NCBI GenBank assembly: GCA_003864495.1
Contig: PEDN01001354.1
Location: forward strand, 186,001 to 250,000
Origin: Nemopilema nomurai
Taxonomy: Eukaryota > Cnidaria > Scyphozoa > Rhizostomeae > Rhizostomatidae
Length of the DNA: 64,000 nt
Direction of reading: 5' to 3'
Position 1 is the first letter of the stretch, and each line of letters begins with the position of its first letter. The notes under the pieces were generated by a model. It was not told the origin of the DNA, ran no database searches, and saw only the letters and a program-made list of their open reading frames with translations. The translations under genes were made by a program, and so were the position numbers. Shown in pieces: positions 23,601 to 37,100 of the stretch.

Positions 23601-25272
23601 GTGCCAATTTGACTGCAAGCCAGCGACAAGCTAGTGCCTTTAACCCTAAGTACTTTTGTATGCATAGCTTATTTCATACATAGAAAATGAAGATTGCATT
23701 CATAGCGATAATCTCTAATAAGCAAGGGGTGGCCACAAATCTTTGCGGCCATCTAAATCCTCGATGCTGTCTCTAAGACCTCAAAGTAGTAAAGTAAAGA
23801 AGTAAACAAAAGAAGATTTGAAACCGGTACTTTTAGAGTGCACTAGTGCCTTCAGTGCATCACATATCGGATTTCGTTAAGAATTGGCTCCAAATCTTCC
23901 TCTTTGTTTGGATGTAAAGTGCAATCATATAGAATCGTGGTCTACAGAAGCTCTTAGGGTAAGCGAGTTCAGAGGCCAGACCAAAGTAGCCATCTTAGCG
24001 CGAAAGCGAGGCTACGCCTCGGGGAATATAAACACGGACATGGCTACGTAGCTGTGAACATACCTCAGAAGAATGCAACGACATTTTGAATTTTTCAAAG
24101 TAGAGCCACTTCTTTGCCTCTGTCTGTTCGAGATCGTGGTAAAAGTCCCTTGCTCCGTAGCCGAACGAATGAAACGATCCATCGGGTCGAAGCAGCAGCG
24201 TAGTGGGGATCTTCTGGTTGTTTACTCCTGGGTCGCCCCCTTCCCACTTTCTCATCATGTGGATGCTCTCCGGATCACGGGTGAAGGCGAATGCGTAGCC
24301 GCTGAACGTCGTGCCGAAGTCGATTGCGACAACCACGACGGAGGAATGGGGCTCCTGGTATCCCATTCGCAGGCCCGAGTCAACGGACGCCGGAACCGAG
24401 CTGCTGTACGACCGCATCGAGCTCGACCGCGAAGAGATTGGCGACACCATCTTGCGCTCGAAGTCTGACCCGTTGGAGGAGAAGTGGCGCTTCTTGGCCT
24501 TTCCACTCATCTGGTTCTCATGAAAGCTGCTAAGCAACCCGTCGCTCGGCAGTTTATCGCTAGGGGTGTTGCTGTCTCGATCAGGCGTCGTTTTTCTGGC
24601 ATTGTTTTTCTCGTCATGCGACGCTGCCCCCTGTTCTTCTAGGCCGCTGTCTGCGCCGAGCTCTTCCATCTCGTGGTAGAACAAGTTGTGCTTGCGTCTC
24701 ACCTTGCTGCTGCCGGGCTTCCCGTTCGAGCTTGCGGGGCTATCGCTGCTGCTTGCGCCCAGATTCTGAATGCCCGCTATCCCCTCGAGATTGCACTCGT
24801 TATCCTCTTCGCGATGATTAAACAGTTTGCCGCTTTCTGTACTCAAATCACTGGTGTTATTGTCCACTTTCTCTTCGTTATTCATAGTCCCAATTCCTTT
24901 GGTCAGCTCTTTCATTCCACCGCATTCTTCAGCAACAATCCTCAGATCACTGTTTTGTTCCAATTCAATATCCTTTACAGCGAATTCCTTACTTTTGTTT
25001 GCGGCTGTTGCTTTGTCGAAAGAATTATTCGATGTTTTACTGCTGGTTGTCGATGAAGCTATGCTCGCTTTTCGTGCCTCCGTAGGGTACTCATCCTCGT
25101 TTCGTCTTCTTGAAGATTCACCACGTTGAGACACATCAGAATCGCTTTCACCTTGTCCGTCCTCGCCGAGGAGTTCCCTCAACTTCTTGTTGCGTTTTTT
25201 TGCACTCTTTGTTCGATACTTTTTCACCAAAACACTGAATGGGCCGGATGAATCACCCCGTTGGTCATCCAT
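20660..25272 (-). CDS. HSPA12: HSPA12-type Hsp70-family protein (four exons)
   Basis: Exons are 25272-24064, 23063-22842, 22352-22190 and 21783-20660, which join in phase to 905 codons plus stop. HSPA12 proteins are divergent Hsp70 relatives with an atypical ATPase domain and no classic substrate domain. Hallmarks are the phosphate-1 loop [17 protein letters not shown] at about residues 312-328, [52 protein letters not shown], phosphate-2 [14 protein letters not shown], adenosine motif [17 protein letters not shown], and the C-terminal FLNY shared with human HSPA12A. About 310 disordered Ser/Glu/Lys-rich residues precede the ATPase domain, much longer than the human leader (human about 675 aa in all). 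Splice sites are standard: donors GTATGT, GTAACG, GTAAGC and acceptors TTGCAG, AACTAG, TGGCAG. The ATG has G at -3 and +4. A or B paralogue cannot be assigned. Confidence 0.94.
23102..23143. repeat. Two tandem 21-bp units
   Basis: CTCAAGTCACATGAGAAGTAG occurs twice head to tail in the first HSPA12 intron, about 40 bases beyond the exon 2 acceptor. The unit has a short internal palindrome (CTCA...TGAG). Confidence 0.8.
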
Positions 25273-26542
25273 GGCCTATTTCGACACAATCTTGGGATTT
25301 TAAAATGACGTGATAGTATAGTCACAAGGGCATTCCTTTCCAAAGATTCATAGAAACTCTACCAATTTGGCTTCAACCGTCCTATGCAACACTGTTTTCC
25401 AATTTGAGGCGAGGCTTCCAATACTCATGACAGAGAAGTATCAAAACACGTAATCGCTTGACAAGAAGCGAGAGTACTCAACTCCCTTGAAATTTTGAAA
25501 TCACTGCCAGTCTTATTCCGAATCATGCAAAAGTAGTCTGATCACAAAACACTGTTACCAATATCAGAAAAAGCTGAAGTGATCAGATTTAATAGTGACA
25601 TACAGGGAACAAAATACTGTTTGATGAGGGCTTCGAAGTTTGCTTACAGAAATCCAAATGTTTGTCTGCCCTCAATGGTTCATTCACGAAGCCAGAATCA
25701 AAGTTTACAAGTTCCCTTGTTCAATTTTTGCAGGGATGTAAACATTGCTGCTTCCGTTTGCATTTAGGACGTGGAGTGTTGGGGGAGTGTTACTGCATTA
25801 ACAACCGTTAATTCGTAAAGAGAAAGGACAAAAGTGACACGGGGCCCAAAAAGGTACTTGTCATTTCGTATGCTATATCATTAAGCTTTTCTCCTTGATA
25901 ATCGTCTCCATTGCAGAGTTTTTGCCAAGCTATGCTATTGGAGAGCTGGTCTTTCACCTCAAAGCCAGACGTCTTCAGGATTTCACGTGCACTGGAACAT
26001 TGCCCACAGAGAAAGTGGTACATGCAAGTATTTTTGTGCGGGTGATGATAATGACGTCATTAATTACAAAGCTTTTGTTCAAGAGATTGCCCATAATTCT
26101 ATATAGAGGTAATGATCTGAGAAATTAGATAATTAAGTGGGAGGTGCCAATCTGGTACCAGACGACCCAGGTACAGGAACCCTGGTTATTTTTTAATAGA
26201 AACGGGATTTCATCTACTTCTTAGGAAACCCTGGTTATTTTTTAATAGAAACGGGATTTCATCTACTTCTTCTGTCAACAATTTGATGCGTTTTCGCAAT
26301 GGAATAATTGTAACCGCGGTTTCACTTTGCGCCAGTATTGCCTGCAGTTGGCAAGAATACTGCATGTAAACAAGGTTTCAGAGGATGGGATTGGACTTTC
26401 ATTACGTTGATATTTCTTCACCACTCTAAGCACTCCCGCTGGCATTCGCTAGAAAAATTATCAATGAACATTCTTCACTAACAGTGAACATCAATTGTTC
26501 AGAAGAAAGCACGTGAAGTATTCTAAAAGCTACTTATGTCCA
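25273..26542. other. Intergenic region between divergent HSPA12 and MIEAP-type genes
   Basis: The two genes are divergently transcribed and their starts lie 1.3 kb apart, so this stretch should hold both promoters. No coding region is supported. A tandem duplication lies at 26178-26271. No TATA box was assigned. Confidence 0.45.
26178..26271. repeat. Tandem duplication, 49-bp period
   Basis: A 45-base segment beginning AACCCTGGTTATTTTTTAAT at 26178 recurs without change at 26227, separated by four bases. The identity suggests a recent duplication. Confidence 0.85.
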
Positions 26543-29500
26543 ATGGCGTCTTCGTCTAAAGAAAACAAGGACGGAATAATAGGCTGTGTTCAGGGGCAGT
26601 CAAGTAAACCACAAACAAAAGTGCGGAGTCCAAGTAGGCCCGTCGTATCGACAGTCGATCAGAAGCACCGTTTTAAGCGCCTTGATGCGATCCCAGGCCT
26701 TGGGAACACGGCCAATGTAAGCATGGATTGCGAGAGCGAAGAGGTCCACCGCCTGGAGAACGAGGTCAAGCGGCTACGAGGGAACCTGGCATCGGCCGAG
26801 GCAACGATCAAGAAACTGATGAAGCGAGATAAAGAAATGTCCAGCAGGTGAGCCCGCTTCGATGTTGAGGCAAGTCGTGTGATTATGAGCTTCAGCGAAG
26901 CGAAGACAGGGCTATTCATGTCCACAATGCAGGGTCCACCCCTTTGTTCAATTATGTTGAGTCAATGGCAAAGTGTTTAGAGACAGGTTGGTAGACTGGA
27001 CCAGCATAAAGGGGGAAAATCATGAATCTTTGTTTACCTTAAATGCACTGTTAAGCCCCCTTCCTATAAAGCCCCAACCTATATGAAGCAAAATTTTGAA
27101 GTAAGTCCCCTCTATTAAGCCCCCTTTCATTGGCCAGAAGATATCAACATAAGAGAATGCCAGATGTGAAGTTTAAGTGGTTGTATGTAATGACCCTATG
27201 TTTAATTCTTCCTGTTATATACATGTCTTGTACATGTTAAAAGACATGTTTTTGGCTCTTTACTCTGAATTTTCGGTAAGCCTCCATCTAGTATACCCGC
27301 CCCCCAAACCCCCCCCCCCCCCCCCACTATTCTTAAACCCTTGCTGGGACCGAAAATGATAAAAATCCACCGGGCTTAGTAGAGCTCCTACGGTATGAAG
27401 ACTTACAGTTATTATTATTGTTATTATAAGAACTAGAATTCGATGCAGCTGAGCTACAGAAAAGATTCTCCTCAGACTCTGTTGTCTAGATCATCTAAAG
27501 TGTTTCAAGATGAAAGATTTTATCACATTTGGCAAACAGTAGTTGAACTCATGAACTCCATGCCTAATTTCATTGTTATATAAACTTCTTCGGATCTCCA
27601 AGTTAATTCTCATGTTTCATATATCATGAAGGGCGCGTTCCTATCTGCCATTGCTTCATCCTAGGCTGTCAGAGGAACTGCAGCGCCATGTAAAACAAAG
27701 TGGGAAATTTGAAAACTTGTCATCACACGGCGGAGTACGACTTAACCAGCTGGTTGAAAAATACGAGACTCTGTACACCCAAGGGCGGCTGGACGCCCTT
27801 GATGAACTAGATGAGGTCCCACTTCTTCGTAAGATGAAGAAGAGAGAAGAAGTTAAGAACAAAATAATGGCTGGAATTATGATCGTAAGTATGTCCTTAA
27901 GTATCGGCATTATGATTTTATGATCCGTGACCCTGGGAACAAGATCCAAATGTTAGGCAAGTAAGGACTACAGTGCGGAGAAGAGCCTAGGAAAGGATGA
28001 GGAAAATACTTCTAAGCCTCGTTCCATTTTCTAAGTTGCCTCATTTTCAGTTTGTTCCAACAGTCCTCCACTCCTTCCGGTATTTGAATTATCCTGTTTT
28101 CCTGGTTTTGCCACAAGGGGAAGTTAGTGACGCTTTATAGTTGTCAAATGTCTGTCTTATCATTTAAAGGGCGTGTACCATTTTAGAACTTCTTACCCTT
28201 TCCTCTTCCCCTTTCAAAGGTCCAGTAAGCACAAATGGCCCTTTCTTATTTTGTTAACAATCCAATTTACTTTTTAAAAACTGACCTAATTCTCAGTGAT
28301 TAACTCGAAGCCAACTCAACGATGTTTAATATTGTTGCAGTAAGCGAAGTTGTAGATCCATAACCGTTTATTTCCAAAGTATGGAAGAGAGGTAACGGCA
28401 GAGAGGTAACGACAGAGAATAAGTTGCTTTTTCACCTACCAACAACAAGTAAAGGTTCCCTTTAAGGATCATGAACGCGAAGACCTTTTTCCTCGTAGGC
28501 GTCTTTCAGGATATGCAGCGACTACTCCAAGCTGATTCGCTCCTCCGTCCATAGCCTTCTTGGTGTGCAAAAAACTCATACGGAATTCACATCAATTGAC
28601 AGTGCTGATTCAGAAGTCAAACATCATATTGACGAGTATCTTCAATCAACCACTGAAAAATACAATATCGAGCAAATGGTTAAGGTAGGGAAAACATGAT
28701 TTTGTGTCTTCAGATCACAGGGTAAATTATCAATGATCAACAAGCCATTTGGGTGGGAACTGTTTGGGAGCAATCTGATGTTTCCGCAAAGTATAGAAGA
28801 CACCTCAATCTTAAAATAAATTGTGCTATTATAGTTAGGTTCATAGTTTAAGAGTCTTCGAAAGTATAATCAAATTAGATCAACTTTTGAAACTACCCAA
28901 TATATTAATTCCATTTGCAAGAGCAGGCATTCTGTTTGCACCCAAGATGTCCCATTGCTTCAAAGCCACTCATTTAACATTCGCACCCATCTGCTTCGGG
29001 CATTTATAGTACCATATCAACGTTACCAGTACTAAACCCTTTTTTATCTATATTGAAAATATTTATCAATTTTTGCTAAAAGCTGTCTAGAAAGAGTCAA
29101 GCACTGCTTATATTCTCCAATATCGTCATCATTTTACAGTGATCTGGCATATGCAGATTATCTAAGTTTCTGAATTTTTGAAATATACCAGCTTGCTCTT
29201 TGGCCATTTTGTGATAGCGTAATTTCTATTCCAGTAGTTGTGATCATGTTTTTATTTTCACAGGATGTCGAAGATCAACTGAAAGAAATTCTCCCCGAGT
29301 TACCAGACTTCTTAACCTCGAGCCCGTACATGGCTACGTATGTTTGTGAGTGCGTCCGCCTATCCTGGGCAATTGTCAATCAAGTGCCTCCTATTGAAAT
29401 CGAGTACACATCAGAGCGCTTTAGTGACGTCATGCATGTTAGATTTCATACATCTGACTCGAAGAATCAGTGGATTAGAATGTATGCTTGGCCTACGCTT

Positions 29501-29551
29501 GTTGATACGAAGGATAAGAATGTTATATCGAGAGGTGTTGTTATTACGTAA
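26543..29551 (+). CDS. SPATA18: Mitochondria-eating protein MIEAP/SPATA18-type (four exons)
   Basis: Exons are 26543-26847, 27665-27884, 28499-28684 and 29264-29551, in phase to 332 codons plus stop. MIEAP acts in removal of damaged mitochondria in vertebrates and binds cardiolipin through its C-terminal domain. Exon 1 encodes a Ser/Lys-rich leader and a short coiled coil (VHRLENEVKRLRGNLASAEA). Exons 2-4 encode the helical C-terminal MIEAP domain: NQLVEKYETLYTQGRLDALD, SFRICSDYSKLIRSSVHSLL, YVCECVRLSWAIVNQVPPIE and the end MYAWPTLVDTKDKNVI, which matches the vertebrate YHVWPAL ending. Splice donors are GTGAGC, GTAAGT and GTAGGG. The protein is shorter than human SPATA18 (538 aa) because the N-terminal half is reduced. 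The chosen ATG is the first in this frame; upstream there is only a TTG. Confidence 0.85.
27308..27327 (+). repeat. Poly-C run
   Basis: A run of about 18 cytosines lies in the first intron of the MIEAP-type gene, preceded by CCCCCCAAA. It is a homopolymer likely to vary in length. Confidence 0.85.
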
Positions 29552-31108
29552 AGGCAAGTAGGCTGGGGAAGAAAGAAACAATTAGAACACAACGAAGAAG
29601 AAAAGTAATAATTATGTCATTCAAGGATGCAAATATTACGTCATTGACTTACATTTCACTTTCTAATTTATGACCTTTAGTGAGCCCTTTTTAAATCGCA
29701 AGCCTTTTTAAGTTCCCTCTTCGTCTGGCCCCTCAACCATGCTTTCCAGGAGCAATATACAAGAAACCACCTTCATCGATAATTCACCATGTTTACATTT
29801 ACAGCAGCATTTGATTGTAAAGAGGGGTTTGTCAGAAGCAATTCTTATAATCCATATTAGCTTCTCTTATTAAGAACCAGTTCTACTTAGCACCGCTCTG
29901 TTTTAACTTGCATCTCTTTTTAGCCCACTCTTACACCCCTCTCGTGCCAACCCTCTCTCTTTTCATCTTTCACGTTAATCTGCTTCCTGTTGCAACTCAA
30001 AGCGTCGCCTGGAGCCTTTACAGTATCTATCAGTGTTTCTTGTATTTTGACATGATTGTAGTATGCCGAGTCTGGTAGTTTCTGTATTGACTCCTTAATG
30101 TTGATGTGTAGAGACGGGAATTAATGATGACTGCCACTTGCTTACTTTCAAATCACTTGTAAAAGGGAGCTTCGCCCAGAATCGAGTACACTTATGCAAC
30201 TAGAAAGGCAATTACAGTTTACATTTTCAACAATTTCGATTTACGTTTAAGCTACTAGTAAAATGGCTCTCTTGTAAAAAGTTTGTCGAATTCTCTTTAA
30301 AGTTTATCTCCATGATAATTTATTTTACCAGTAATTTAGCAGTGAAGAAATATCATGCTATTTGATATGTAAATAACGTTAGTACTATAAATATGACACA
30401 CCTGAAGCATTCGCGGTAGCTAACCAATCGCCATACCTAATTCAGTATCATCCAAAATTGAATATCAAGAATTTTTGTTTTTCCATTCTAACAATCAACA
30501 ACAAATGGACATAGGTGCATTTCTGTCGATCAATTTCCAACAGTTTCCATAAACGTAATATTAAGTGTGGCGTTTTATCTCTAGAAGCAATTCAAAAGGC
30601 TAGAAGTTTTTTGGAAAATGAAGAAGCTAAACGCAATGCATGTATTTTTGGAGTACTAAAATCTGGAAATAAAACAAAAACGTATTTACTTGCGATTGTT
30701 GCTCAGAAAGCTCTGTTTGCTATAAGTAGGGAAAACGAACTAAGATATCGGAGTGACGTCTTAATTTCAGTTTAATTCCGCTTAGATTTTTAATAAGCAT
30801 TTGCTCACAATTACTCATTGTTAACACAAATTTGAATTCATGCCTTTTGCTTCAAAGCATTAGGAAGTTTACAATAAAAGGTTGATTTATTACTCTACAT
30901 ACGTTGTGGAAAACAACTTGCTTTTTAACATATGCCCAAGCTTCGCGTGTAGCAACATGAATAGCTACTTTAGATCATCATTCAAAATATTCACACTTTT
31001 GCTTGATGAAGAACAGCAAAAAAGATTTCTTTGACGTTTTCAGTTGTCCTTGCCTTCGTGTCTCGTCTTCAAAACGTGGCTAGTCCTTGAAAATTGGCGG
31101 GTGGCCTA
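29552..31108. other. Intergenic region between MIEAP-type gene and HAUS8
   Basis: It contains the 3' end of the MIEAP-type gene and the HAUS8 promoter. A plus frame at 30515-30775 (86 codons, including LEAIQKARSFLENEEAKRNA) is open but begins without ATG. It has no recognised motif and is left uncalled. Confidence 0.4.
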
Positions 31109-31118
31109 ATGGCGGGAA
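31094..31118 (+). promoter_or_regulatory. Two E2F-like GGCGGG sites at the HAUS8 start
   Basis: TTGGCGGG at 31094-31101 and TGGCGGGAA at 31110-31118 match the reverse E2F consensus (TTCCCGCC). The second overlaps the start codon. Cell-cycle control would suit a spindle protein, but this rests on motif match alone. Confidence 0.35.
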
Positions 31119-34100
31119 TTAGCAAGAGAAGTCTTTACCAGCCTGCAGCGGCTGGAAAGGCAAAAAATTCGCGTCGAAAGTAAGTTTAACGGATATTTTT
31201 GGTTGGTGTTTTCTCGAAACCTAACTTGAATGTAAGATAACTTTTAAGAAAAACTCAGGATAGAGCATTGTGGATGATTTTACCATTTTCATTTGCTGAA
31301 TGCTGAATATAATTTATTAATAAATCATCACCAAATCATTGGTAAATTTATGTGATCTCATCATCACTCTGGTTAATGGTCTGACAGGTTGAAATTTGGA
31401 CATAAAATTGATGTTTTCCTCTGTGATCAGCAAATCAAGATCGTCTTTTCCTTCAGGTTTTAAAATTTGGTCGAATCATTTATTATCATCGAATCGAATC
31501 ATCAAGTCAGTTGCTATTGTGCATTAGGGATCGTGTTAAAAACAAAGCTTCTTTGTAATCAAATTTTGACTAAATTGATTACACTAGCAACACATAAATT
31601 TATTAATACCTGGACTCTGATATCAATGCTTTTGATAGAATAGTTTATTTGTTTTGTGTTTTATTCCGCAACTAATATTTCAGTATTAAATATGTACTGT
31701 CGATAATTTTATGTAAAATATTAGAAGAATCTACATTGATGTTTGTAGCGTTCTTGAGATGTAAGGTTGTTTTTAATGGTTACTTTGCAGACCTCTTGCC
31801 CAGGGCATTCTTGCTGACAGTGGTACATTTTCTAATGATGAAAGTAGCAGGTAGAAAAATTTTAAATCTTTTTGGATATTTAACGTATAGAATCTAATTT
31901 TTTTGCTAAAAATAATGGCAGTTGCTAAAATGTGACAGCTTTTCCACAATTTATCATAACATAGTAGTTAGTGCAAGTGGAATCATTATTTGAAATAAAG
32001 AGTATTGTAAGCATAACATGATACATAAGAAGCAATGTCTTTAATGGAAAATAATCAAGACACTGATTGCCTTAACAATCCAGTTATTAATCAAAATCTT
32101 TAAAAATTTAGTAACTTTTAAAAAATTTCTTGTGACAGCAAGTGTATTTTGTGTAGGTCATATTCAGAAGTTCAAAGTCATGTTGAAAAAGGTGAATTCA
32201 CTTTCTAATTCCATCCTTTGATTGAAATTCTTACCATGAGTAGATAAAAATGTTTTATGAATATGATTCTTCATCACTCATACAATATATTTGCCCCAAT
32301 TGATGTTATTTTCATTTCCAGAAGAGAAGAAGAAAATTACCTCTACTCTTCAAGCTAAGTTTGCAGTTCATGACAGTCCAGATAGGTTTGTTTGACACAC
32401 ACTTTGAAATGTATAATTAATGATATTTTCTATCTTTGGAAATTTCTCTTCAATTAACTCTAATGATATCTGAGTAATCTAAATTACATTCTAAATATTT
32501 TTCCTAATTAAAGTTTTTCATTTATAATTTTTATTCTAGATTCATGAAGACAACAGAAGACCCCAATGCAACAGGTACTTTGAATACAGCACTCAGATTT
32601 ATATGGTAGTTTTGATAGCTTCTATTGTATGTTTTCAAGCATCAATTGTTCAGAATTTAGTAATGCAAAAATATCTTTAGCAATAGAAGATTGTCAAGAC
32701 TTATTAGTGAAATGTTGTTAAGTAACCTAAAATCATGTCAGGTAAATAATAAGGTTAACTTGATCTCAAACAACATTGCAGAGGTTGTAGGTCAGTCTCT
32801 CAACTTAGAACAACCTTGTTCTATTTATGTTGCTTGTTGTTATGTCCTATAGCTAGACACTTAGTGTCATTCATTTCCCCTCCCATTTGTTCATGTAACT
32901 GACACCAAAGGATAGAGGTGGTCTTATTCTACCATGGCCATCTTTGTGTTGTATATTAAGAAATCTAGTGTATGTCAAGCTAATAGTATGTTCATTCATT
33001 CAAGATCAGTTTAAAACCCCTGAAAAGGAAGAAAGGGTTTCAGCCTACAAGTAAGGGAGAATCTTCTTCTGACACATGCTGTATATGTATTGTTTGCTCT
33101 AAAAGATACATTTGTATTGTTTTCTTGTTTGCATAGAGAGCATGTGCCTCCCCCAGTTCTCTGCATTCGTAGTAAAAAGCCTCTTTGCCTCTTTGCTTTC
33201 TGGTACTATGTAATTGAATCAATCTCTAGAATGCGAATGGCCTTGGCTTTCTCAATTTTTCCTTGGCACTTCATCTTTTTCCTTCTTCATGTTTATCTAA
33301 AGCTCTTTGGAAGAGCCATTTTCTAAACTGTAAGGCTAAGGAAAGTTGGTGATAGTGCCCTTTGACACATTTGCCTCCACATTTGAAAACATTTCTTTAT
33401 TTTTGGCTGAGTTATAATTCTATGTTTTTTATCTTGTACAATTGATCAGATTGTATGTTTGAGAGATTTACACAAGTGTTGGAAACCTGGCATAAAATTT
33501 GCCACACAAACAGCTTTTTCTCATTAAAAGACATGTCATTAAACTCCTAGTTATTTCACTTAAAAAATGTAAATAGTATTATTAAGCTAGATATTACTTT
33601 GAAAAAAGTTTCTGATATTTTCCTCTGTTTTGCCTCAGAAATCAGGTTTTGGTTGTTGATGCATCTGGTCCAGCATTTGGAAGTGACACAACTGAAATTT
33701 CAACAGTATCTCACAAGGTTTTCTCACCAGCCAAAGTCATTTGCCACTCCCCATCACCTGACAGAGAGTCACATAAAGTTCTTTCCAGCAATGCAGACGA
33801 GACCCTAACTGTAAAGGTTGATTCACCTACCAAAATCATATTTGAAGACAGGACTATTTTAACAGATGGTAGATATTTAATATTATTTTATTGTCATACT
33901 TGTTTTATTGTATTTTGTTGTATGATAACAGGTACGGAAGAGTTTTTAAAGTTTGGGTTGAAAGGAAATTTCTAGAACTATTAAAAAAACTAACTTGTCT
34001 TGAAGAAGACAGAAACTAAGAAAAATCATACTTTTGTATAGTTGTGTTGTCAGGAAAAAACTCTTCTCTGTCATTTTGATTATATTTTTGATTACAATTG

Positions 34101-37100
34101 TATCTAGAAAGCTTCATATGTGTAAAGTTGTTTGATTCTTGATTGATCAATTTTTTCTTTAAAACCTGTTGTTACCTATAGCATTGTCAGAATTCCTTTA
34201 ATGATTTTCCTTTTGGTTTTAATCATTTCAAACAAGATTTGACTTATCACTTTGTAGAGGCAAGCAATGAGGCAGATCATGATTCAACTGATAAATCATC
34301 AAGAATTGATTCAAAGTATGGTTGTAGATAAGGCTTTGTCATATCATTCTATAATATTTTTGTTTTCTCATTTGTTAAATTTTGATATTTTTATCTCAAT
34401 AAGCTTTTTGGATTTTATTTTTTCTTGGTAAATTAAATCAGTGAAAATAATCAAAGTTGTAAATGACGTTTTGTTAATATGGAACTTCAACTTCCTAAGT
34501 TAGCTAGAGTATTTTTAGGCTTATTTCAAGCAACTTCATCTGTTCTAGAGTTTCATCTGTTTATTTTTAAGGCAGCAAGAAAAGCCAGTCAAGAAGAAGA
34601 AAAAAGGTTGATTATTATAATCCAAGTTTTCTTATGATTATTCAGTTGGAATTTTCCGAAAATATCATAGAATTATAGGCATTAGTTGATGCTGTTTAAA
34701 GTTTAATCGGTGCTCGTTTACTGTGAGTAAGTTAATATCATCAGCCATATATTGAATGATAATTTTTGCCACCATAAGTTATTCGCTGTGAACCAATAGA
34801 AGCAAAGTGACATGCTTACTAAGAAAGTATAATATGGAAAGAAGGTCAGACTTTCATTGAATCTACATCATCCCTCTCAGCTCCAAGGATTGTGCAGTCA
34901 AGATACAAGAACCCCAAGGTAATGTGACAATTTGTCATCATCATTACCGCATCACTTTTGTGACATACAACCACTGGAAAAATGCCTATTGTGTATCACA
35001 TATACCGTTACCCAGTTTGATCTAAATGTGTTTTATCAAATTGGGAGGCATACATTGATGCCCTCCAATCTTTGTCAGATTGACAGCCATGAAGTGAAGC
35101 GTGATTTTACCCTCTAGGAGTCAAAGCCCTCAAGGGTAGCAAAAGAGGCTACGACTTCTGCAAAGATGGGGGAGCCCAGCTTTATCAACGACATTAGTGC
35201 AATAGCCTCCCATTCAATAGTTGAAGGGCAATCGAAGGGTCAAGATGCGAAGAAAAAGAAGGCAAAGGTCACTTCAACGCCCTTTGACCCTGCAGCTTGG
35301 AGTGAAAGGACAAGATTTATAGCTGACGGCAGTTATCTTGACCTATCACGGCACATGGGACACGAAACGCGGACGCAAACGACAATTAAGGACGAGAGAA
35401 AGAGGACTGGTAATTCTGCGCACTGTAATTGTATTTGTCAACCGTGTGTTGCTGGATTTCTGAAGCCTATCTTGATGCTAAACTGAAAAATGATTTGATT
35501 TGTTCTTTCTACAGGAAAAACTACTAGCGCTGACTCAGGAATAGCATTTGGAACCCAGGTAAGGACTCCTTGATTGAAACCGTAGAAGGACCTACAATCT
35601 CGGACAAAAACGGTTGAGACTTTTCAAGGAAAGCTTATCTTTCACTTTCCTTTCAAAATTAACTTTTCCCCCTCCCTCACTTCAATGTTAAATGCATGAT
35701 ACTGAAGAAGAAATTATAGAACAACAAATCCAACATTTATTCGGGGGGGGGGATTCGAATTTAAAGGAGCGACATAAATTAGAAAATTGCAGAAATTGCA
35801 TTTTGTCTCAACAATTTTGCCGGGATTGTAGATGTCTAAATGTCGCCTATCATTTATGTATAAGCTTAAGTCTGTTCATCGTGACGTGGATCTTATTACG
35901 CCACCATTGCGTAAACTTCGTTCTTTCGTTATACCTCAACTCCAGTAACTTGGGTTCTACTTTTTGTCCCAAAGGAACAGCAAGAGACTGTCACAACCAC
36001 GCAATTGGACCACGAATACTGCAGGATGCTGCAGGCGATGTATCTGCATGCTAAGGTTGTACATTTCAATTGATAAAGAATGGCGTAGATAGCGTACAAT
36101 TATAAACGATTATTGTTTTGTATTCATCTGCGTTGTATTGTTTGTGATTTAAAATTATAGTTGCTCTTCTGAACAGCATACATTTTTGGCGATTATTTGG
36201 CGCTTCATTTTAATACTAACTAATGGCTTGATCTTGCAGGCAAAGGAATCTTTCACAAAACAGGAAAAAGAAGCAAAGGTTCAATTTGTTATTTCTTTGA
36301 AATTAGCTTTACAGAAAAAATGCGTGGAATAGGCTTAGACGATAGGCCACTACAGTTTACAATTGTAACCATTCTACTATGCAGTAATATATATTAAAAC
36401 TGGAAGCTATCAAAATAACCTCAAATCTATATTGTATCTAGAAACATAAAAAGTAAGCTTAGAGGCCATTTTTAAAAATATGAAATATTTTCATTTGTGA
36501 ACTTTTCTAACAGGATTGTTCCTTCTTCGATTAGAAACAAATATGCAATGAGAGATTCCCTACTAATTTTGATTTTGTAACATTCAAAGCCGTCTCTGTT
36601 AGCCACTTATATCTCTATCTGCTAATTTTGTAGAAACTATACTATACATACTATGTGAAAATACTTTATAATGGAAAAATGTATTTGATGAAGAGATGCA
36701 AGTCCAACCCATTCGCGTTTGCCTCTGAGTTGTTTTGTATGTTGCAACTGTGATCTTAAAACAGCGTATATGGATGTTGAACTGCCTTTGTTTGTATAGG
36801 ACCAGATTTACAACATGTGGCAAGAAAACCAGAGGTTGAAAAGTGAAATACGTCAGCTTGAGCAAGCGACGCTCGCAAAAAAGCAAACAATGGCGTTAGA
36901 CCAGATGCTCAAAATACAAGTTTGTTAAATAATCTTAAAATACACGCTTATTCCATATCAATTATCACATATCAATTCTCAGGGCTCTTTAATCTCAGAT
37001 CTTTTAAGCTTAGATTACCTATCTCAGACCAATTTTCTCTTCCCTTCTATCTCAAGTCAATTATCTTAGACAATTGATTACTCAATTTATATTATCGAAC

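Noticed and set aside
24073..25129. Plus-strand ORFs of 131, 127 and 100 codons opposite HSPA12 exon 1
   Set aside because: They are antisense shadows of the GC-richer HSPA12 exon.
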